DNA from: Dokdonella_A sp963758365
GTDB lineage: Bacteria > Pseudomonadota > Gammaproteobacteria > Xanthomonadales > Rhodanobacteraceae
Assembly: GCA_963758365.1 (NCBI GenBank)
Contig: CAVWVB010000001.1
Span: 1,612,001-1,676,000 of the forward strand
Direction of reading: 5' to 3'
DNA length: 64,000 bases
The notes below the pieces were generated by a model, which did no database searches, was not told the DNA's origin, and worked only from the letters and a program-made list of their open reading frames with translations. Positions 1 through 9,582 of this stretch are shown piece by piece. Numbering within the stretch: position 1 is the stretch's first letter; each line of letters starts with the position of its first letter. The position numbers were made by a program, and so were the translations under genes.

Positions 1-452
1 CCTATCATCGCGGCCTGCGCCTGCCGCATCGCTCACGGGCGCGGGCGGCAACCCAGCTTCCCCTCGTCGGCCGGGTTGCCGCCGGCAGCCCGATCCTCGC
101 CGCCGAGAATATCGAAGCCGAGCATGACATCGACCCCGACCTGTTCCGGCCCCGCGCCGATTACCTGTTGCGCGTGGTCGGCCTCAGCATGCGCGATGCC
201 GGCATTCTCGATCGCGACCTGATCGCGGTGCATCGCACGCAGACTGCCGAGCACGGCCGCATCGTCGTGGCGCGCCTCGACGACGAGGTCACCGTAAAGC
301 GACTCGAACGCCGTGCAGGCAGGATTCGTCTGTTGCCGGCGAACCCCGATTTCGCACCGATCGAAGTCGATCCACGCGGACAGGTGTTCGCGATCGAAGG
401 TCTCTATGTCGGCCTGGTCCGACCTGCTGTCGATGTCCACGGAATCCGGTGA
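1..452 (+). CDS. lexA: LexA repressor, C-terminal part (5' end outside window)
   Basis: About 150 codons are visible, open from the left edge to the TGA at 450-452. They cover the self-cleavage and dimerisation domain of LexA, the SOS-response repressor. The cleavage dipeptide Ala-Gly lies in VAAGSP. The catalytic serine is in VGLSM, and the catalytic lysine is in TVKRL. The N-terminal winged-helix DNA-binding domain and the promoter lie before the window. imuA starts 15 bases downstream, so lexA very probably heads the lexA-imuA-imuB-dnaE2 transcript. LexA would then control its own operon; that last step is inferred from the layout. Confidence 0.93.
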   Translation, partial: YHRGLRLPHRSRARAATQLPLVGRVAAGSPILAAENIEAEHDIDPDLFRPRADYLLRVVGLSMRDAGILDRDLIAVHRTQTAEHGRIVVARLDDEVTVKRLERRAGRIRLLPANPDFAPIEVDPRGQVFAIEGLYVGLVRPAVDVHGIR

Positions 453-467
453 CAAGGATGAGTTGCG

Positions 468-1307
468 ATGCTGACTCCCTGCGTGTTTGATGCGGCCTGC
501 GAAGCCGCCAGTTCCCTTCCCTCCCCTGGATTCGATACGGCAGTCGTTCGCGAGGCGAACGCAACGGCGGCGTCTTCCGGTTTTCCCACGCGACTGCCGG
601 CACCCGTTTCTCCCGCTGCAGGCGAAAGACCGGAGGACGGAGCGCGCTGCCTGCCTCTCGAGCCCACATTCCGGTCAGCGCCCCGCAACGATGCCGCGCT
701 CGCCGATCTCCTGCGTCATCCTGGAATCTGGCGGCGCGGCAGGACCACCACGGTACGTGCGGCCGATGCGCTGCCGACCGGGCACGCCGAACTGGATGCG
801 ACGTTGCCTGGCGGCGGCTGGCCGCGTGGTGCGCTCACCGAAATCCTGATCGAGCAGGATGGCATCGGTGAATGCAGCCTGCTGCTGCCCGCACTGACCG
901 GGCTGACCCGCGCGCGCAAGCGGGTCGCCCTGGTCGCGCCACCCTATGTTCCGTATGCCCCGGCCCTGGCTGCCGCCGGCGTCGACCTCGCCCAGCTCGT
1001 GCATATCGATGCAACGGCTGCCGACACTCACTGGACCGCCGAGCAATGCCTGCGTGCGGGCTGCTGCGGTGCCGTGCTGAACTGGCTGCCGCACGCGGAT
1101 TATCGGCAACTGCGCCGTCTGCAACTCGCCGCGGAGGCCGGGGCCACGATCGGCTTCCTGTTTCGGCCGCTGGCTGCGGCCGACCAGACCAGCCCGGCCG
1201 CGTTGCGGATCCGGGTCATCGCCGCGGCAGCGGGACCGCGCCTCGAAGTCCTGAAATGTCGTGGTCGGTTCGGCAACCCTGCGCAGGCGATCCGGCTGCA
1301 CGCCTGA
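468..1307 (+). CDS. imuA: ImuA, mutasome accessory protein
   Basis: 279 aa. ImuA is the RecA/SulA-related partner of ImuB and DnaE2 in damage-induced translesion synthesis. The recognisable family region starts near residue 70 (LADLLRHPGIWRRG), continues through the glycine-rich PGGGWPRGALTE and ends with a basic CRGRFGNP tail. A canonical GKT Walker A is absent, as expected for ImuA. The first 65-70 residues are a Pro/Ala/Ser-rich extension unlike the family. No ATG, GTG or TTG occurs in frame between codon 6 and the family domain, so the extension must be translated. An AAGGA-type ribosome site precedes ATG 468. imuB begins 17 bases after the stop. Confidence 0.9.
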   Translation: MLTPCVFDAACEAASSLPSPGFDTAVVREANATAASSGFPTRLPAPVSPAAGERPEDGARCLPLEPTFRSAPRNDAALADLLRHPGIWRRGRTTTVRAADALPTGHAELDATLPGGGWPRGALTEILIEQDGIGECSLLLPALTGLTRARKRVALVAPPYVPYAPALAAAGVDLAQLVHIDATAADTHWTAEQCLRAGCCGAVLNWLPHADYRQLRRLQLAAEAGATIGFLFRPLAAADQTSPAALRIRVIAAAAGPRLEVLKCRGRFGNPAQAIRLHA

Positions 1308-1324
1308 TCGGCATCGAGGCATGC

Positions 1325-3016
1325 ATGCTCTGGCTCTGCCTGCAATTTCCCGACCTGGCACTGGAGGCGCTCGACGCTGCAGCCGGTCCGCTCCAGATCG
1401 AAGGCGCGGGTCGGGCTTCAGTGCGGCAATCGGATGCTGCCGAGGGCATGAAACCGGACCACGTTCTCGTGCGGGCCGCCAGCGGAACCAACCGGCAAGA
1501 AGCCCGCTCGCGCAGAAGCCGGCCCAGCGAAAAAAGCACCGCACGCAGCGTTGCGCACGCGGCATTCGCGATCATCGAAGGTCCGCTTCAGCGACGCCGG
1601 ATCCTGTTCGCCAATCCCTCCGCGGGCAAGGCTGGCGTGCGTCGCGGTCAGCCCCTGGCGACTGCGCAGATTCTCTGCCCGCGTCTTGCCATGGCACTGC
1701 GCGATGAAACGGCCGAGCGCCAGGCGCTCGAATCGCTGGCGGCCTGGGCCTACCGTTTCAGCGCCGAAATCCATATCGCCGCGCCGCAATCGATTTTCCT
1801 GGAAGTCGGCGCCAGCCTCGCGCTGTTCGGCGGCTGGCCCATGCTGGAAAGACGCCTGCGTGCGGAACTGGACCGGCTCGGTTTCGCGTATGCGCTCGCC
1901 GCGGCTCCGACCGCGGCTGCCGCGCGGGTGCTGGCAATGCATGCCGATGGCGTCGCGATCATCGGGCACGCTCATCTGGAGCATGCGCTGGGGGGTGTGC
2001 CATTGAACCTGAGCGGCCTCGATGCAAAGGCGATCGTCGCCTTGCATGGGATGGGCTTTCGTGCCCTGCGCGACCTGTTCCGGCTGCCGCGAGCGGAGCT
2101 TGCACGGCGCATCGGTCCGGGCACTCTCGATCATCTGGATCGGATGCGCGGCCATGCCGCCGAGACGCTGTCGCGCTGGCAGCCGCCGGACCGGTTCGAG
2201 CGCCGGATCGAATTTTCCCTCGGCATCGAATCGCATACAGCGCTCGCGTTTCCGTTGCAGCGCCTGATCCGCGAGTTCGCGCTGTGCCTGAGCGCACGCG
2301 ATGGCGGCGTGCAGCGCTTCACTCTCATTCTCGATCACGAGCGGGGTGCCAGTACACGTATCGGAATCGGTCTGCTCGCCCCGCAGCGCGATGCCGCTTC
2401 GCTGTTCGAGCTGGCCCGGGCCCGGCTCGAACGCATCGAACTTGGCGCACCCGTGCATGCATTGACGCTGCATGCCGTTGATCTCCCGACCTTGTGCCCG
2501 CTGCACCGCGACCTGTTCGACAGTGCGCGCCGCGAGGAGCTCGACTGGCCGGCACTCTGCGAACGCCTGCGCGCCCGGCTCGGCGACGAGGCGCTGCGCG
2601 GTCTGCATTGCGCTGCCGACCATCGTCCCGCGCGCGCTTGGCGCTTCGCATCGACCGGCGACCCTCGCGGAGAATCGCGTGGAAATGGTCTCGGGCGCCA
2701 TGCCGGCGGAAAAGGCAGTGCTGAAACCATCCCGCGGAGCGGCGGCTGTCTGCCCGTACCTGCCGAGGCCGATGCGCCCACACGGCTGCGGCCGTTCTGG
2801 CTGCTGCGCCGCCCGATTCCGCTGCGCGGCGCACCGCCGCGCGTTCTCGCTGGTCCCGAACGCATCGAAAGCGGCTGGTGGGACGATCACGACCAGCGCC
2901 GCGACTACTACATCGTCGAAACGTGCTCCGGGCAACGCGCCTGGGCGTTCGTGGAGGCCGGCTCGGCAGTCGCCGGCCGACGGGTCGACTGGACTCTGCA
3001 CGGCTGGTTCGCATGA
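1325..3016 (+). CDS. imuB: ImuB, Y-family polymerase homologue of the mutasome
   Basis: 563 aa, with the start at ATG 1325 (MLWLCLQFPDLALEAL), the typical ImuB beginning. An open frame runs further upstream but overlaps imuA and has no homology character. ImuB is a catalytically dead DinB/UmuC-like protein that links DnaE2 to the sliding clamp. The acidic residues of active Y-family enzymes are missing: the first motif is LWLCLQFPD, and the second reads SIFLEVGAS instead of SxDE. Two extra low-complexity stretches make it longer than the usual 470-500 aa. One, at about residues 28-75, is Arg/Ser-rich. The other, at about 440-475, is Gly/Arg-rich and follows the conserved DHRPARAWRF. The stop overlaps the dnaE2 start (ATGA). 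Confidence 0.92.
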   Translation: MLWLCLQFPDLALEALDAAAGPLQIEGAGRASVRQSDAAEGMKPDHVLVRAASGTNRQEARSRRSRPSEKSTARSVAHAAFAIIEGPLQRRRILFANPSAGKAGVRRGQPLATAQILCPRLAMALRDETAERQALESLAAWAYRFSAEIHIAAPQSIFLEVGASLALFGGWPMLERRLRAELDRLGFAYALAAAPTAAAARVLAMHADGVAIIGHAHLEHALGGVPLNLSGLDAKAIVALHGMGFRALRDLFRLPRAELARRIGPGTLDHLDRMRGHAAETLSRWQPPDRFERRIEFSLGIESHTALAFPLQRLIREFALCLSARDGGVQRFTLILDHERGASTRIGIGLLAPQRDAASLFELARARLERIELGAPVHALTLHAVDLPTLCPLHRDLFDSARREELDWPALCERLRARLGDEALRGLHCAADHRPARAWRFASTGDPRGESRGNGLGRHAGGKGSAETIPRSGGCLPVPAEADAPTRLRPFWLLRRPIPLRGAPPRVLAGPERIESGWWDDHDQRRDYYIVETCSGQRAWAFVEAGSAVAGRRVDWTLHGWFA

Positions 3017-6000
3017 ATATCCCCACGCCGCCGAAGCGGCGGCGCCTGCGCGCGCCGATCGAACCGGGGCTTTCGAGCGCTCTCGAAGAGGATCCGCGCA
3101 GCCGCATGCACAAGGCACGTCGCAGCGGACGCATGCAGGCGGGGGGCGCCGGCAAGCATTCGGATGGTCGCTGCAGCGACACGGACGATGAATCCACCGG
3201 CAATGCACAATCAATGGTCGAACTGACGGATGGCGGTGATGTTCATCCTGCGGCGCCAGCGACGGGTTATGCCGAGCTGCATTGTCTGTCGAACTTCTCG
3301 TTCCAGCGCGGCGCCTCGAGTGCGGACGAATTGTTCGGACGCGCCAGACGGCTCGGCTATTGCGCGCTCGCAATTACCGATGAATGCTCGTTCGCGGGCA
3401 TCGTACGCGCGCTCGAGGCGTCCGACGCCTGCGGCGTGCGGCTCATCGTCGGCACCGAGGTACGGTTCGCCGACGGCCTGAAACTCGTCCTGCTAGCACG
3501 CAACCAGGCCGGTTATTCGGACATCTGCAGACTGATCACGAGCGGGCGGCGGCGCAGTGCGAAAGGCACATACCGGCTCACGCGCGCGGACGCCGAACAA
3601 CTCGGCGACGGCGTGCTGGTGTTGTGGATTCCATCCCGTTGCGCAGCGGGCCATGGATCTCCTTCCGAAGCGTGCGCGGATTCCGTGCGCCCTGACCGCA
3701 TGGATGCCGACGCGCAGGGCGCATGGCTTGCGCACCATTACCGCGGCCGCGCGTGGCTCGCGGTCGAACTGCTTCGCGGTCCCGACGATGCGACCGTGCT
3801 CGCCGATCTGCGTGCGCTCGGCGCCCGCCACAACCTGCCCCTCGTTGCCAGCGGCGATGTACACATGCATGTGCGGCGCCGACGCGCATTGCAGGACGCG
3901 ATGACCGCGATCCGCCTCGGCCGCACGGTCGCCGAAGCCGGTCATGCATTGTTTCCGAACGGCGAACGGCACCTGCGCCGCATCGAAACCCTGCTCACGC
4001 TGTACCCGCCGGACCTGATCGCCGAGACGCAGCGCATCGCCTCGCTCTGCAGGTTCGACCTGCGCAGTCTCGACTACCGCTATCCGAACGAACTCGTACC
4101 GCCCGGACTCACCGCAATCGAGCATCTGCGTGAACGCACCTGGAGCGGCGCCGCGCGGCATTGGCCGCACGGCATTCCGGCATCGGTAAGAGCGCAGGTC
4201 GGGAAGGAGCTCGCACTGATTGCCGACCTCCACTACGAGCATTTCTTCCTGACCGTCGAGGACATCGTGCGCTGGGCGCGCGCGCAGGAGCCGCCGATCC
4301 TCTGCCAGGGTCGCGGCTCGTCGGCGAATTCGGCGGTGTGCTACTGCCTCGGTATCACCGCGGTCGACCCTGAAAAAGGCAACCTGCTGTTCGAGCGCTT
4401 CCTGTCGAAGGAGCGCGACGAGCCGCCGGACATCGACGTCGACTTCGAGCACGAGCGCCGCGAGGAAGTCATCCAGTACGTGTTCGGCAAGTACGGCCGC
4501 GGTCGCGCCGCACTCGCCGCAACCGTGATCAGCTACCGCAGCAGGAGCGCGATCCGCGACATCGGCCGTGCGCTCGGCATCCCCGACGACCAGCTCGACA
4601 GCCTGAGCGGCCTGTTTTCGCGCGTGCGCAGCGGACAGCCGCTCGGGCAGTGTCTCGCCGAACACGGCTTCGATCCGGCCAGCCGCGTGCTGCACCGGCT
4701 GTTCACGCTCGCCGCCGAAATCCGTGGTTTCCCGCGTCATCTGTCGCAGCATGTCGGCGGTTTCGTGATTTCCGAGCAGCCATTGCACGATCTCGTGCCG
4801 GTCGAGAACGCGGCGATGCCGCAGCGCACGATCATCCAGTGGGACAAGGACGACCTGGAGACGATGAAGCTGCTCAAGGTCGACTGTCTCGCTCTCGGGA
4901 TGTTGACGGCGTTGCGCAAATGCCTCGATCTGCTGCATGCGCGCGACGCATGGGAGCGGCCGGTGACCGGCACGAGGCCGACCCTCGCCGATATTCCGCG
5001 CGACGACGATCCACGCATCTACGACATGATCTGCGCAGCCGATACGGTCGGCGTGTTCCAGATCGAGTCGCGCGCCCAGATGTCGATGTTGCCGCGGCTG
5101 CGACCGCGCACTTACTACGACCTGGTCATCGAGGTCGCGATCGTGCGGCCGGGGCCGATCCAGGGAAACATGGTCCATCCGTATCTGCGCCGCCGCAACG
5201 GACTCGAGCCGATCGACTATCCGCAGTCGAGGGCGGAACGCGAGTCGGGAACCGGCCAGTCGCGCGTCAGGGAGGTGCTTGAACGCACGCTCGGCATTCC
5301 GATCTTTCAGGAGCAGGTAATGAAGCTGATCGAGGTCGTCGCGGGCTTCACGCCCGGCGAGGCCGATGATTTGCGCCGCGCAATGGCTGCATGGAAACGG
5401 CGTGGCGGCCTCGAGCGCTTCCACGACAAGATCCGGGCGGGCATGCTGGAACGCGGTTACAGCGAGGATTACTTCGAGCGCATCTTCGAGCAGATCAGGG
5501 GGTTCGGTGAATATGGGTTCCCCGAATCGCACTCGGCGAGCTTTGCACACCTCGCGCTGGCTTCGTCCTGGCTCAAGCATTACCACCCGGCCGCGTTCAC
5601 CTGTGCACTGCTGAATTCGCAGCCGATGGGTTTCTATCAGCCATCCCAGCTGATCCAGGATACACAACGGCATCATGTGCGCGTGCTGCCGGTCGATGTC
5701 ACGGCCAGCGCATGGGATTGCACGCTCGAATGCATCGAGTCCGACGCTTCAGCGGCGGAACTGTCGGCGCGGGAGCGGGCCATGCGGCACCCCGCCCTGC
5801 GCCTGGGCCTGCGCCAGGTCCGCGGCTTGCATGAAGACCTTGCCAGACGCATCGTCGCGGCTCGCATCGATGCGCCGTTCCGCAATGTCGCCGACATGAC
5901 GCGGCGTGCACGCGTGACCGCCTCGGAACGCGCGCGCCTCGCCGATGCGGGTACCTTGCAGACCCTAAGCGGCGATCGCTATCGCGCGCGCTGGGAGAGC

Positions 6001-6498
6001 GCCGGCGCGGAATTGCCGGCTCCCGTGCTCGAACAGGCGACGATTCGCGAAGCCCGGGTTGCGCTGCGCCATCCTTCCTTGCGGGAGGACGTAATGACCG
6101 ATTACGCGACGCTCGACCTGTCGCTGACCCGGCATCCGCTGGCCCTGATTCGCGACCAGCTCGAGCGGCGGCGTGTCCAGCCGGCGCGGATCACGCTCGA
6201 CGCAGGCCAGCACGGCCGCTCCATCCGCTGCGCCGGCCTGGTCACGGTGCGCCAGCACCCGGGCACCGCCAAGGGCGTCACCTTCGTCACCCTCGAGGAC
6301 GAGACCGGCCAGGTCAATGTCGTGGTCTGGCGCGCGCTCGCGCAGAGGCAGCATCGCGTGCTGCTGCAATCCACCGTGATGGCGGTCGATGGGGTACTCG
6401 AAGCCAGCGAGGGCGTACATCACCTGATCGCGAGGCGCCTGCACGATTTCAGTGCACTGCTGCCGGAGCTCTCCTTCTCCTCGCGGGACTTTCATTGA
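3013..6498 (+). CDS. dnaE2: Error-prone DNA polymerase DnaE2
   Basis: 1161 aa C-family polymerase that performs mutagenic bypass with ImuA and ImuB. ATG 3013 overlaps the imuB stop by 4 bases, which argues for translational coupling. The PHP domain starts near residue 86 (YAELHCLSNFSF). The polymerase active-site aspartates are in PDIDVDF near residue 473. The helix-hairpin-helix and OB-fold regions follow (VRQHPGTAKGVTFVTLEDETG). The first 85 residues are a Lys/Arg-rich then Asp/Gly-rich extension not usual for DnaE2; inserts of the same kind occur in ImuA and ImuB. Expression is presumably under the upstream LexA-regulated promoter. Confidence 0.95.
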   Translation: MNIPTPPKRRRLRAPIEPGLSSALEEDPRSRMHKARRSGRMQAGGAGKHSDGRCSDTDDESTGNAQSMVELTDGGDVHPAAPATGYAELHCLSNFSFQRGASSADELFGRARRLGYCALAITDECSFAGIVRALEASDACGVRLIVGTEVRFADGLKLVLLARNQAGYSDICRLITSGRRRSAKGTYRLTRADAEQLGDGVLVLWIPSRCAAGHGSPSEACADSVRPDRMDADAQGAWLAHHYRGRAWLAVELLRGPDDATVLADLRALGARHNLPLVASGDVHMHVRRRRALQDAMTAIRLGRTVAEAGHALFPNGERHLRRIETLLTLYPPDLIAETQRIASLCRFDLRSLDYRYPNELVPPGLTAIEHLRERTWSGAARHWPHGIPASVRAQVGKELALIADLHYEHFFLTVEDIVRWARAQEPPILCQGRGSSANSAVCYCLGITAVDPEKGNLLFERFLSKERDEPPDIDVDFEHERREEVIQYVFGKYGRGRAALAATVISYRSRSAIRDIGRALGIPDDQLDSLSGLFSRVRSGQPLGQCLAEHGFDPASRVLHRLFTLAAEIRGFPRHLSQHVGGFVISEQPLHDLVPVENAAMPQRTIIQWDKDDLETMKLLKVDCLALGMLTALRKCLDLLHARDAWERPVTGTRPTLADIPRDDDPRIYDMICAADTVGVFQIESRAQMSMLPRLRPRTYYDLVIEVAIVRPGPIQGNMVHPYLRRRNGLEPIDYPQSRAERESGTGQSRVREVLERTLGIPIFQEQVMKLIEVVAGFTPGEADDLRRAMAAWKRRGGLERFHDKIRAGMLERGYSEDYFERIFEQIRGFGEYGFPESHSASFAHLALASSWLKHYHPAAFTCALLNSQPMGFYQPSQLIQDTQRHHVRVLPVDVTASAWDCTLECIESDASAAELSARERAMRHPALRLGLRQVRGLHEDLARRIVAARIDAPFRNVADMTRRARVTASERARLADAGTLQTLSGDRYRARWESAGAELPAPVLEQATIREARVALRHPSLREDVMTDYATLDLSLTRHPLALIRDQLERRRVQPARITLDAGQHGRSIRCAGLVTVRQHPGTAKGVTFVTLEDETGQVNVVVWRALAQRQHRVLLQSTVMAVDGVLEASEGVHHLIARRLHDFSALLPELSFSSRDFH

Positions 6499-6590
6499 GC
6501 CGCCGGCAGCGCTCCACGCGGCGGAACCCGGCCCGGCGAAACAATCGGCAATCGGCTTCTCGCGATCGCAACCGCCTGTCCACTGCCGCG

Positions 6591-7160
6591 TCAAGGTGCT
6601 TCCAGCGTCCCCGCGAGGCGGCCCATGAACGGCCGGTAGTAGCGCAGCTCGGCAATCGAATCACGTACGTCGCTGAGCGCGGTGTGCGCCGAATCCTTGC
6701 TGAATCCGCGGCTGACTTCGGGTGCCCAGCGCCGTGCGAGCTCCTTGACCGTCGACACGTCCAGATTGCGGTAGTGGAAATAGCGCTCCAGGCGCGGCAT
6801 CAAGCGGTACAGAAAGCGTCGATCCTGGCAGATCGAGTTGCCGCACATCGGCGACTTTCCGGGCGGCACCCATTGGGACAGGAATTCGACCGTCAGCGCC
6901 TCGGCGGTTGCGACGTCGATGTCCGATTCGACGACACGCTGCCAGAGTCCGGACTTGCGATGCTGATTGCGATTCCAGTCGTCCATTGCATCCAGCCGAT
7001 CCAGTGGATGCACGATCGCGAATTCCGGACCTTCGGCGAGCACGTTGAGGTCCCTGTCGGTGATTGCCGTTGCAATCTCGAGGATCGAGTCGCTGTCCGG
7101 ATCGAGCCCGGTCATCTCGAGATCGATCCAGATCAAATTGTCCTCGTTCGCACCACTCAT
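6591..7160 (-). CDS. orn: Oligoribonuclease
   Basis: 189 aa DEDDh 3'-5' exoribonuclease that degrades RNA dinucleotides left by other RNases and after pGpG release. The first acidic motif is WIDLEMTGLD near the N-terminus. The last motif (HTALSDVRDSI) supplies the catalytic His and Asp. Length matches the family (about 180 aa). It is divergent from sbcB, whose start is about 95 bases away, and convergent with dnaE2 (92-base gap, no clear terminator). Confidence 0.95.
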   Translation of the reverse strand: MSGANEDNLIWIDLEMTGLDPDSDSILEIATAITDRDLNVLAEGPEFAIVHPLDRLDAMDDWNRNQHRKSGLWQRVVESDIDVATAEALTVEFLSQWVPPGKSPMCGNSICQDRRFLYRLMPRLERYFHYRNLDVSTVKELARRWAPEVSRGFSKDSAHTALSDVRDSIAELRYYRPFMGRLAGTLEAP

Positions 7161-7255
7161 GCACTTCTCCCGGCTCGGACACGAGTCTAGGCAAGGTGCC
7201 GTCGCAATGAAACCCTTGGCTCGCCGCAGCCAAGATGGCCGGCTATGCTGACGCT

Positions 7256-8686
7256 ATGGCGCAGACCTTTCTCTGGCATGACTACGAAACCACGGGCGCC
7301 GATTCACGCCGCGACCGCCCTGCGCAGTTCGCAGCGATTCGCACGACGCTTGATCTGGAACCCCTCGGCGAGCCCGTTTCCATCTACTGCAGACCCGCGC
7401 CGGACATCCTGCCGCACCCCGAAGCCTGCCTGATCACCGGAATCACCCCACAACGTATGTTGCGCGACGGCGTGATCGAAGCCGAGTTCGCGGCGCTGGT
7501 ACAGGAGCAGATGATCGAGCCGGGCACCTGCAGCGTGGGCTACAACTCGCTGCGCTTCGACGACGAATTCACCCGACAACTGCTCTACCGCAACTTCCAC
7601 GATCCATACGAACGCGAGTGGAAGGACGGCAACTCGCGCTGGGACCTGATCGATCTCGCCCGCCTTTGCTACGCATTGCGCCCGCAGGGAATTGTGTGGC
7701 CGCGCCGCGAAGACGGGACGCCGAGCTTCCGCCTCGAGCACATCGCAGCCGCGAACCAAATCGCCCAGCAGCATGCGCACGATGCGGTTTCCGACGTCGA
7801 GGCGCTGATCGGTCTCGCGCGCCTGATCCGGGTGCGCCAGCCTCGTCTCTGGGCTTTCTACTTCGATCTGCGCCGCAAGCAACGCGTGTTCGAACTGCTC
7901 GACGTCGCACGAATGACACCGCTGGTCCACGTCTCGTCGCGCTACCCGGCCAGCCGCGGCTGTCTCGCTCTCATTGCACCTCTTGCGACCCATCCGGACC
8001 AGCAGAACGCAGTCATTGCCTACGATCTCGACGTCGATCCGGCGCCGCTGCTGGAACTCGATGCAGACGCCATAGCCGACCGCGTGTTCACCGCGCGTTC
8101 GGATCTGCCCGAGGACGTCGAACGCATCCCGCTCAAGACGATCCACGCCAATCGCTCGCCCGCTCTCGCGCCGATCAGCGTCCTCAAAGGTGTCGATCAC
8201 GCACGCATAGCGCTCGACCCGGTGCGTGCGCTTGCCCACCTCGACAGGTTGCGTGGTGCGCGCGACCTTGTCGCGAAACTGCACAGGGTGTTCACGCGTG
8301 GTGCAAGCCGGGAACCCGCAGTCGATCCCGAGCTTGCGCTCTACGATGGTTTTCTTCCGGATGCCGACAAACCCCTGCTGCGTGCCGTGCGCCAGACGCC
8401 TCCGCAGCAGCTCGGCAGCCGACACTTTCCGTTTCGCGACCTGCGCTATCCGGAGTTGCTGTGGCGCTATCGGGCACGCAACTGGCCGGAGACACTCGAT
8501 GCCGACGAACGCGCCCGCTGGGAGGTGTTCCGCCGACGACGCCTGGACAGTGCGACGCCGTTGACGGTGTTGACCCGCGAGGACTATCTCGCGACGATCG
8601 CACAGCTGCGCGTGGACGCCTCCGTCTCTGCGACGCAACTCCCGCTGCTCGATGCGCTCGAGGCCTGGGAGCGGGAGGTGCGCTAG
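7256..8686 (+). CDS. sbcB: Exodeoxyribonuclease I
   Basis: 476 aa from ATG 7256 (MAQTFLWHDYETTGAD). An in-frame ATG at 7235 would add seven residues, but family members begin close to the later one. ExoI is a single-strand 3'-5' exonuclease acting in recombination and mismatch repair. The DEDD exonuclease motifs are visible: HDYETTGAD near the start, YNSLRFDDEF near residue 95, and HDAVSDVEALIGLARLI near residue 180. These are followed by the ExoI-specific C-terminal region. Length is close to E. coli SbcB (475 aa). Confidence 0.94.
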   Translation: MAQTFLWHDYETTGADSRRDRPAQFAAIRTTLDLEPLGEPVSIYCRPAPDILPHPEACLITGITPQRMLRDGVIEAEFAALVQEQMIEPGTCSVGYNSLRFDDEFTRQLLYRNFHDPYEREWKDGNSRWDLIDLARLCYALRPQGIVWPRREDGTPSFRLEHIAAANQIAQQHAHDAVSDVEALIGLARLIRVRQPRLWAFYFDLRRKQRVFELLDVARMTPLVHVSSRYPASRGCLALIAPLATHPDQQNAVIAYDLDVDPAPLLELDADAIADRVFTARSDLPEDVERIPLKTIHANRSPALAPISVLKGVDHARIALDPVRALAHLDRLRGARDLVAKLHRVFTRGASREPAVDPELALYDGFLPDADKPLLRAVRQTPPQQLGSRHFPFRDLRYPELLWRYRARNWPETLDADERARWEVFRRRRLDSATPLTVLTREDYLATIAQLRVDASVSATQLPLLDALEAWEREVR

Positions 8687-8772
8687 GAGCGTCCCTGCGC
8701 GCGAACGAATCCGATAGCTTGGTTCCGCTCAATGCACTCATCCGCCGTGGAATCCACAGACCAGATCCGCAC

Positions 8773-9462
8773 ATGTCCGAATCCGTCTATTTCACCCGCC
8801 AGACCTTTCGCTTCCTGCGCGACCTCGCCGCGAACAACAACCGCGCATGGTTTGCGGTGAACAAGCCGCGCTACGAGGAACTGCTGCGACAGCCGTTCCT
8901 GCGCCTGATTGCCGATCTGCAGGGAGCGCTCGCGCGGATCAGCCCGCACTACCGCGCCGATCCGCGTCCGCAGGGTGGATCGCTGTTCCGCATCCATCGC
9001 GATACACGTTTCGCGAACGACAAGACGCCCTACAAGACCTGGGCCGGCGCGCGCTTCGGCCATGAGCGGCGTCGCGAAATCGAAGCGCCGTCGTTCTATC
9101 TGCATATCCAGCCGCGCGACTGCTTCGCGGGCGGCGGAATCTGGCACCCCGAACCGGCCACCCTGAAGAAAATCCGCGCGTTCCTCGCGGACAATCCGGC
9201 CGCATGGAAGAAGGCGACCCGGGGCGAAGCGTTTCGCGAACGCTTCGAGTTCTGGGGCGACAGCCTCGTACGACCGCCACGCGGCTTCGACCCTGGTCAT
9301 GAGCTGATCGAGGATCTCAAACGCAGGAACTTCGCCGCGGGGCGGGGATTCGCGGAAGCGCTGGCGTGTTCGCAGGAATTCAGGCCGTATATCGTCGACA
9401 CGTTCAAGCGCGTCGCGCCGATGATCGACTACCTGTGCGCCGCGGTCGAACTCGAATTCTGA
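8773..9462 (+). CDS. DUF2461 family protein (TIGR02453)
   Basis: 229 aa from ATG 8773 (MSESVYFTRQTFRFL). The open frame extends far upstream, but that part is a shadow of sbcB. The pattern F-LRDLAANNNRAWF at the N-terminus, RIHRDTRFANDKTPYK near residue 80, and FYLHIQP with GGGIWHPE in the middle are characteristic of the DUF2461 family, which has no established function. No signal peptide or membrane segment is visible. It lies 86 bases after sbcB on the same strand, so they could be cotranscribed. Confidence 0.88.
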   Translation: MSESVYFTRQTFRFLRDLAANNNRAWFAVNKPRYEELLRQPFLRLIADLQGALARISPHYRADPRPQGGSLFRIHRDTRFANDKTPYKTWAGARFGHERRREIEAPSFYLHIQPRDCFAGGGIWHPEPATLKKIRAFLADNPAAWKKATRGEAFRERFEFWGDSLVRPPRGFDPGHELIEDLKRRNFAAGRGFAEALACSQEFRPYIVDTFKRVAPMIDYLCAAVELEF

Positions 9463-9582
9463 TTCACGCCAGCTCGCGCCGGCCAGCAGGGACGAGCGGA
9501 GCCACACGGGGCATGCGTGGGTGGGCGCGGCGCACAGTAGCGCCCTCCCCGCAGGATGAACAGTGCGGACCAGTGCAGTACA

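Noticed and set aside
7618..8772. Long N-terminal extension of the DUF2461 frame overlapping sbcB
   Set aside because: This part is out of frame with, and fully inside, sbcB and is Arg/Ser-rich; the real start is ATG 8773.
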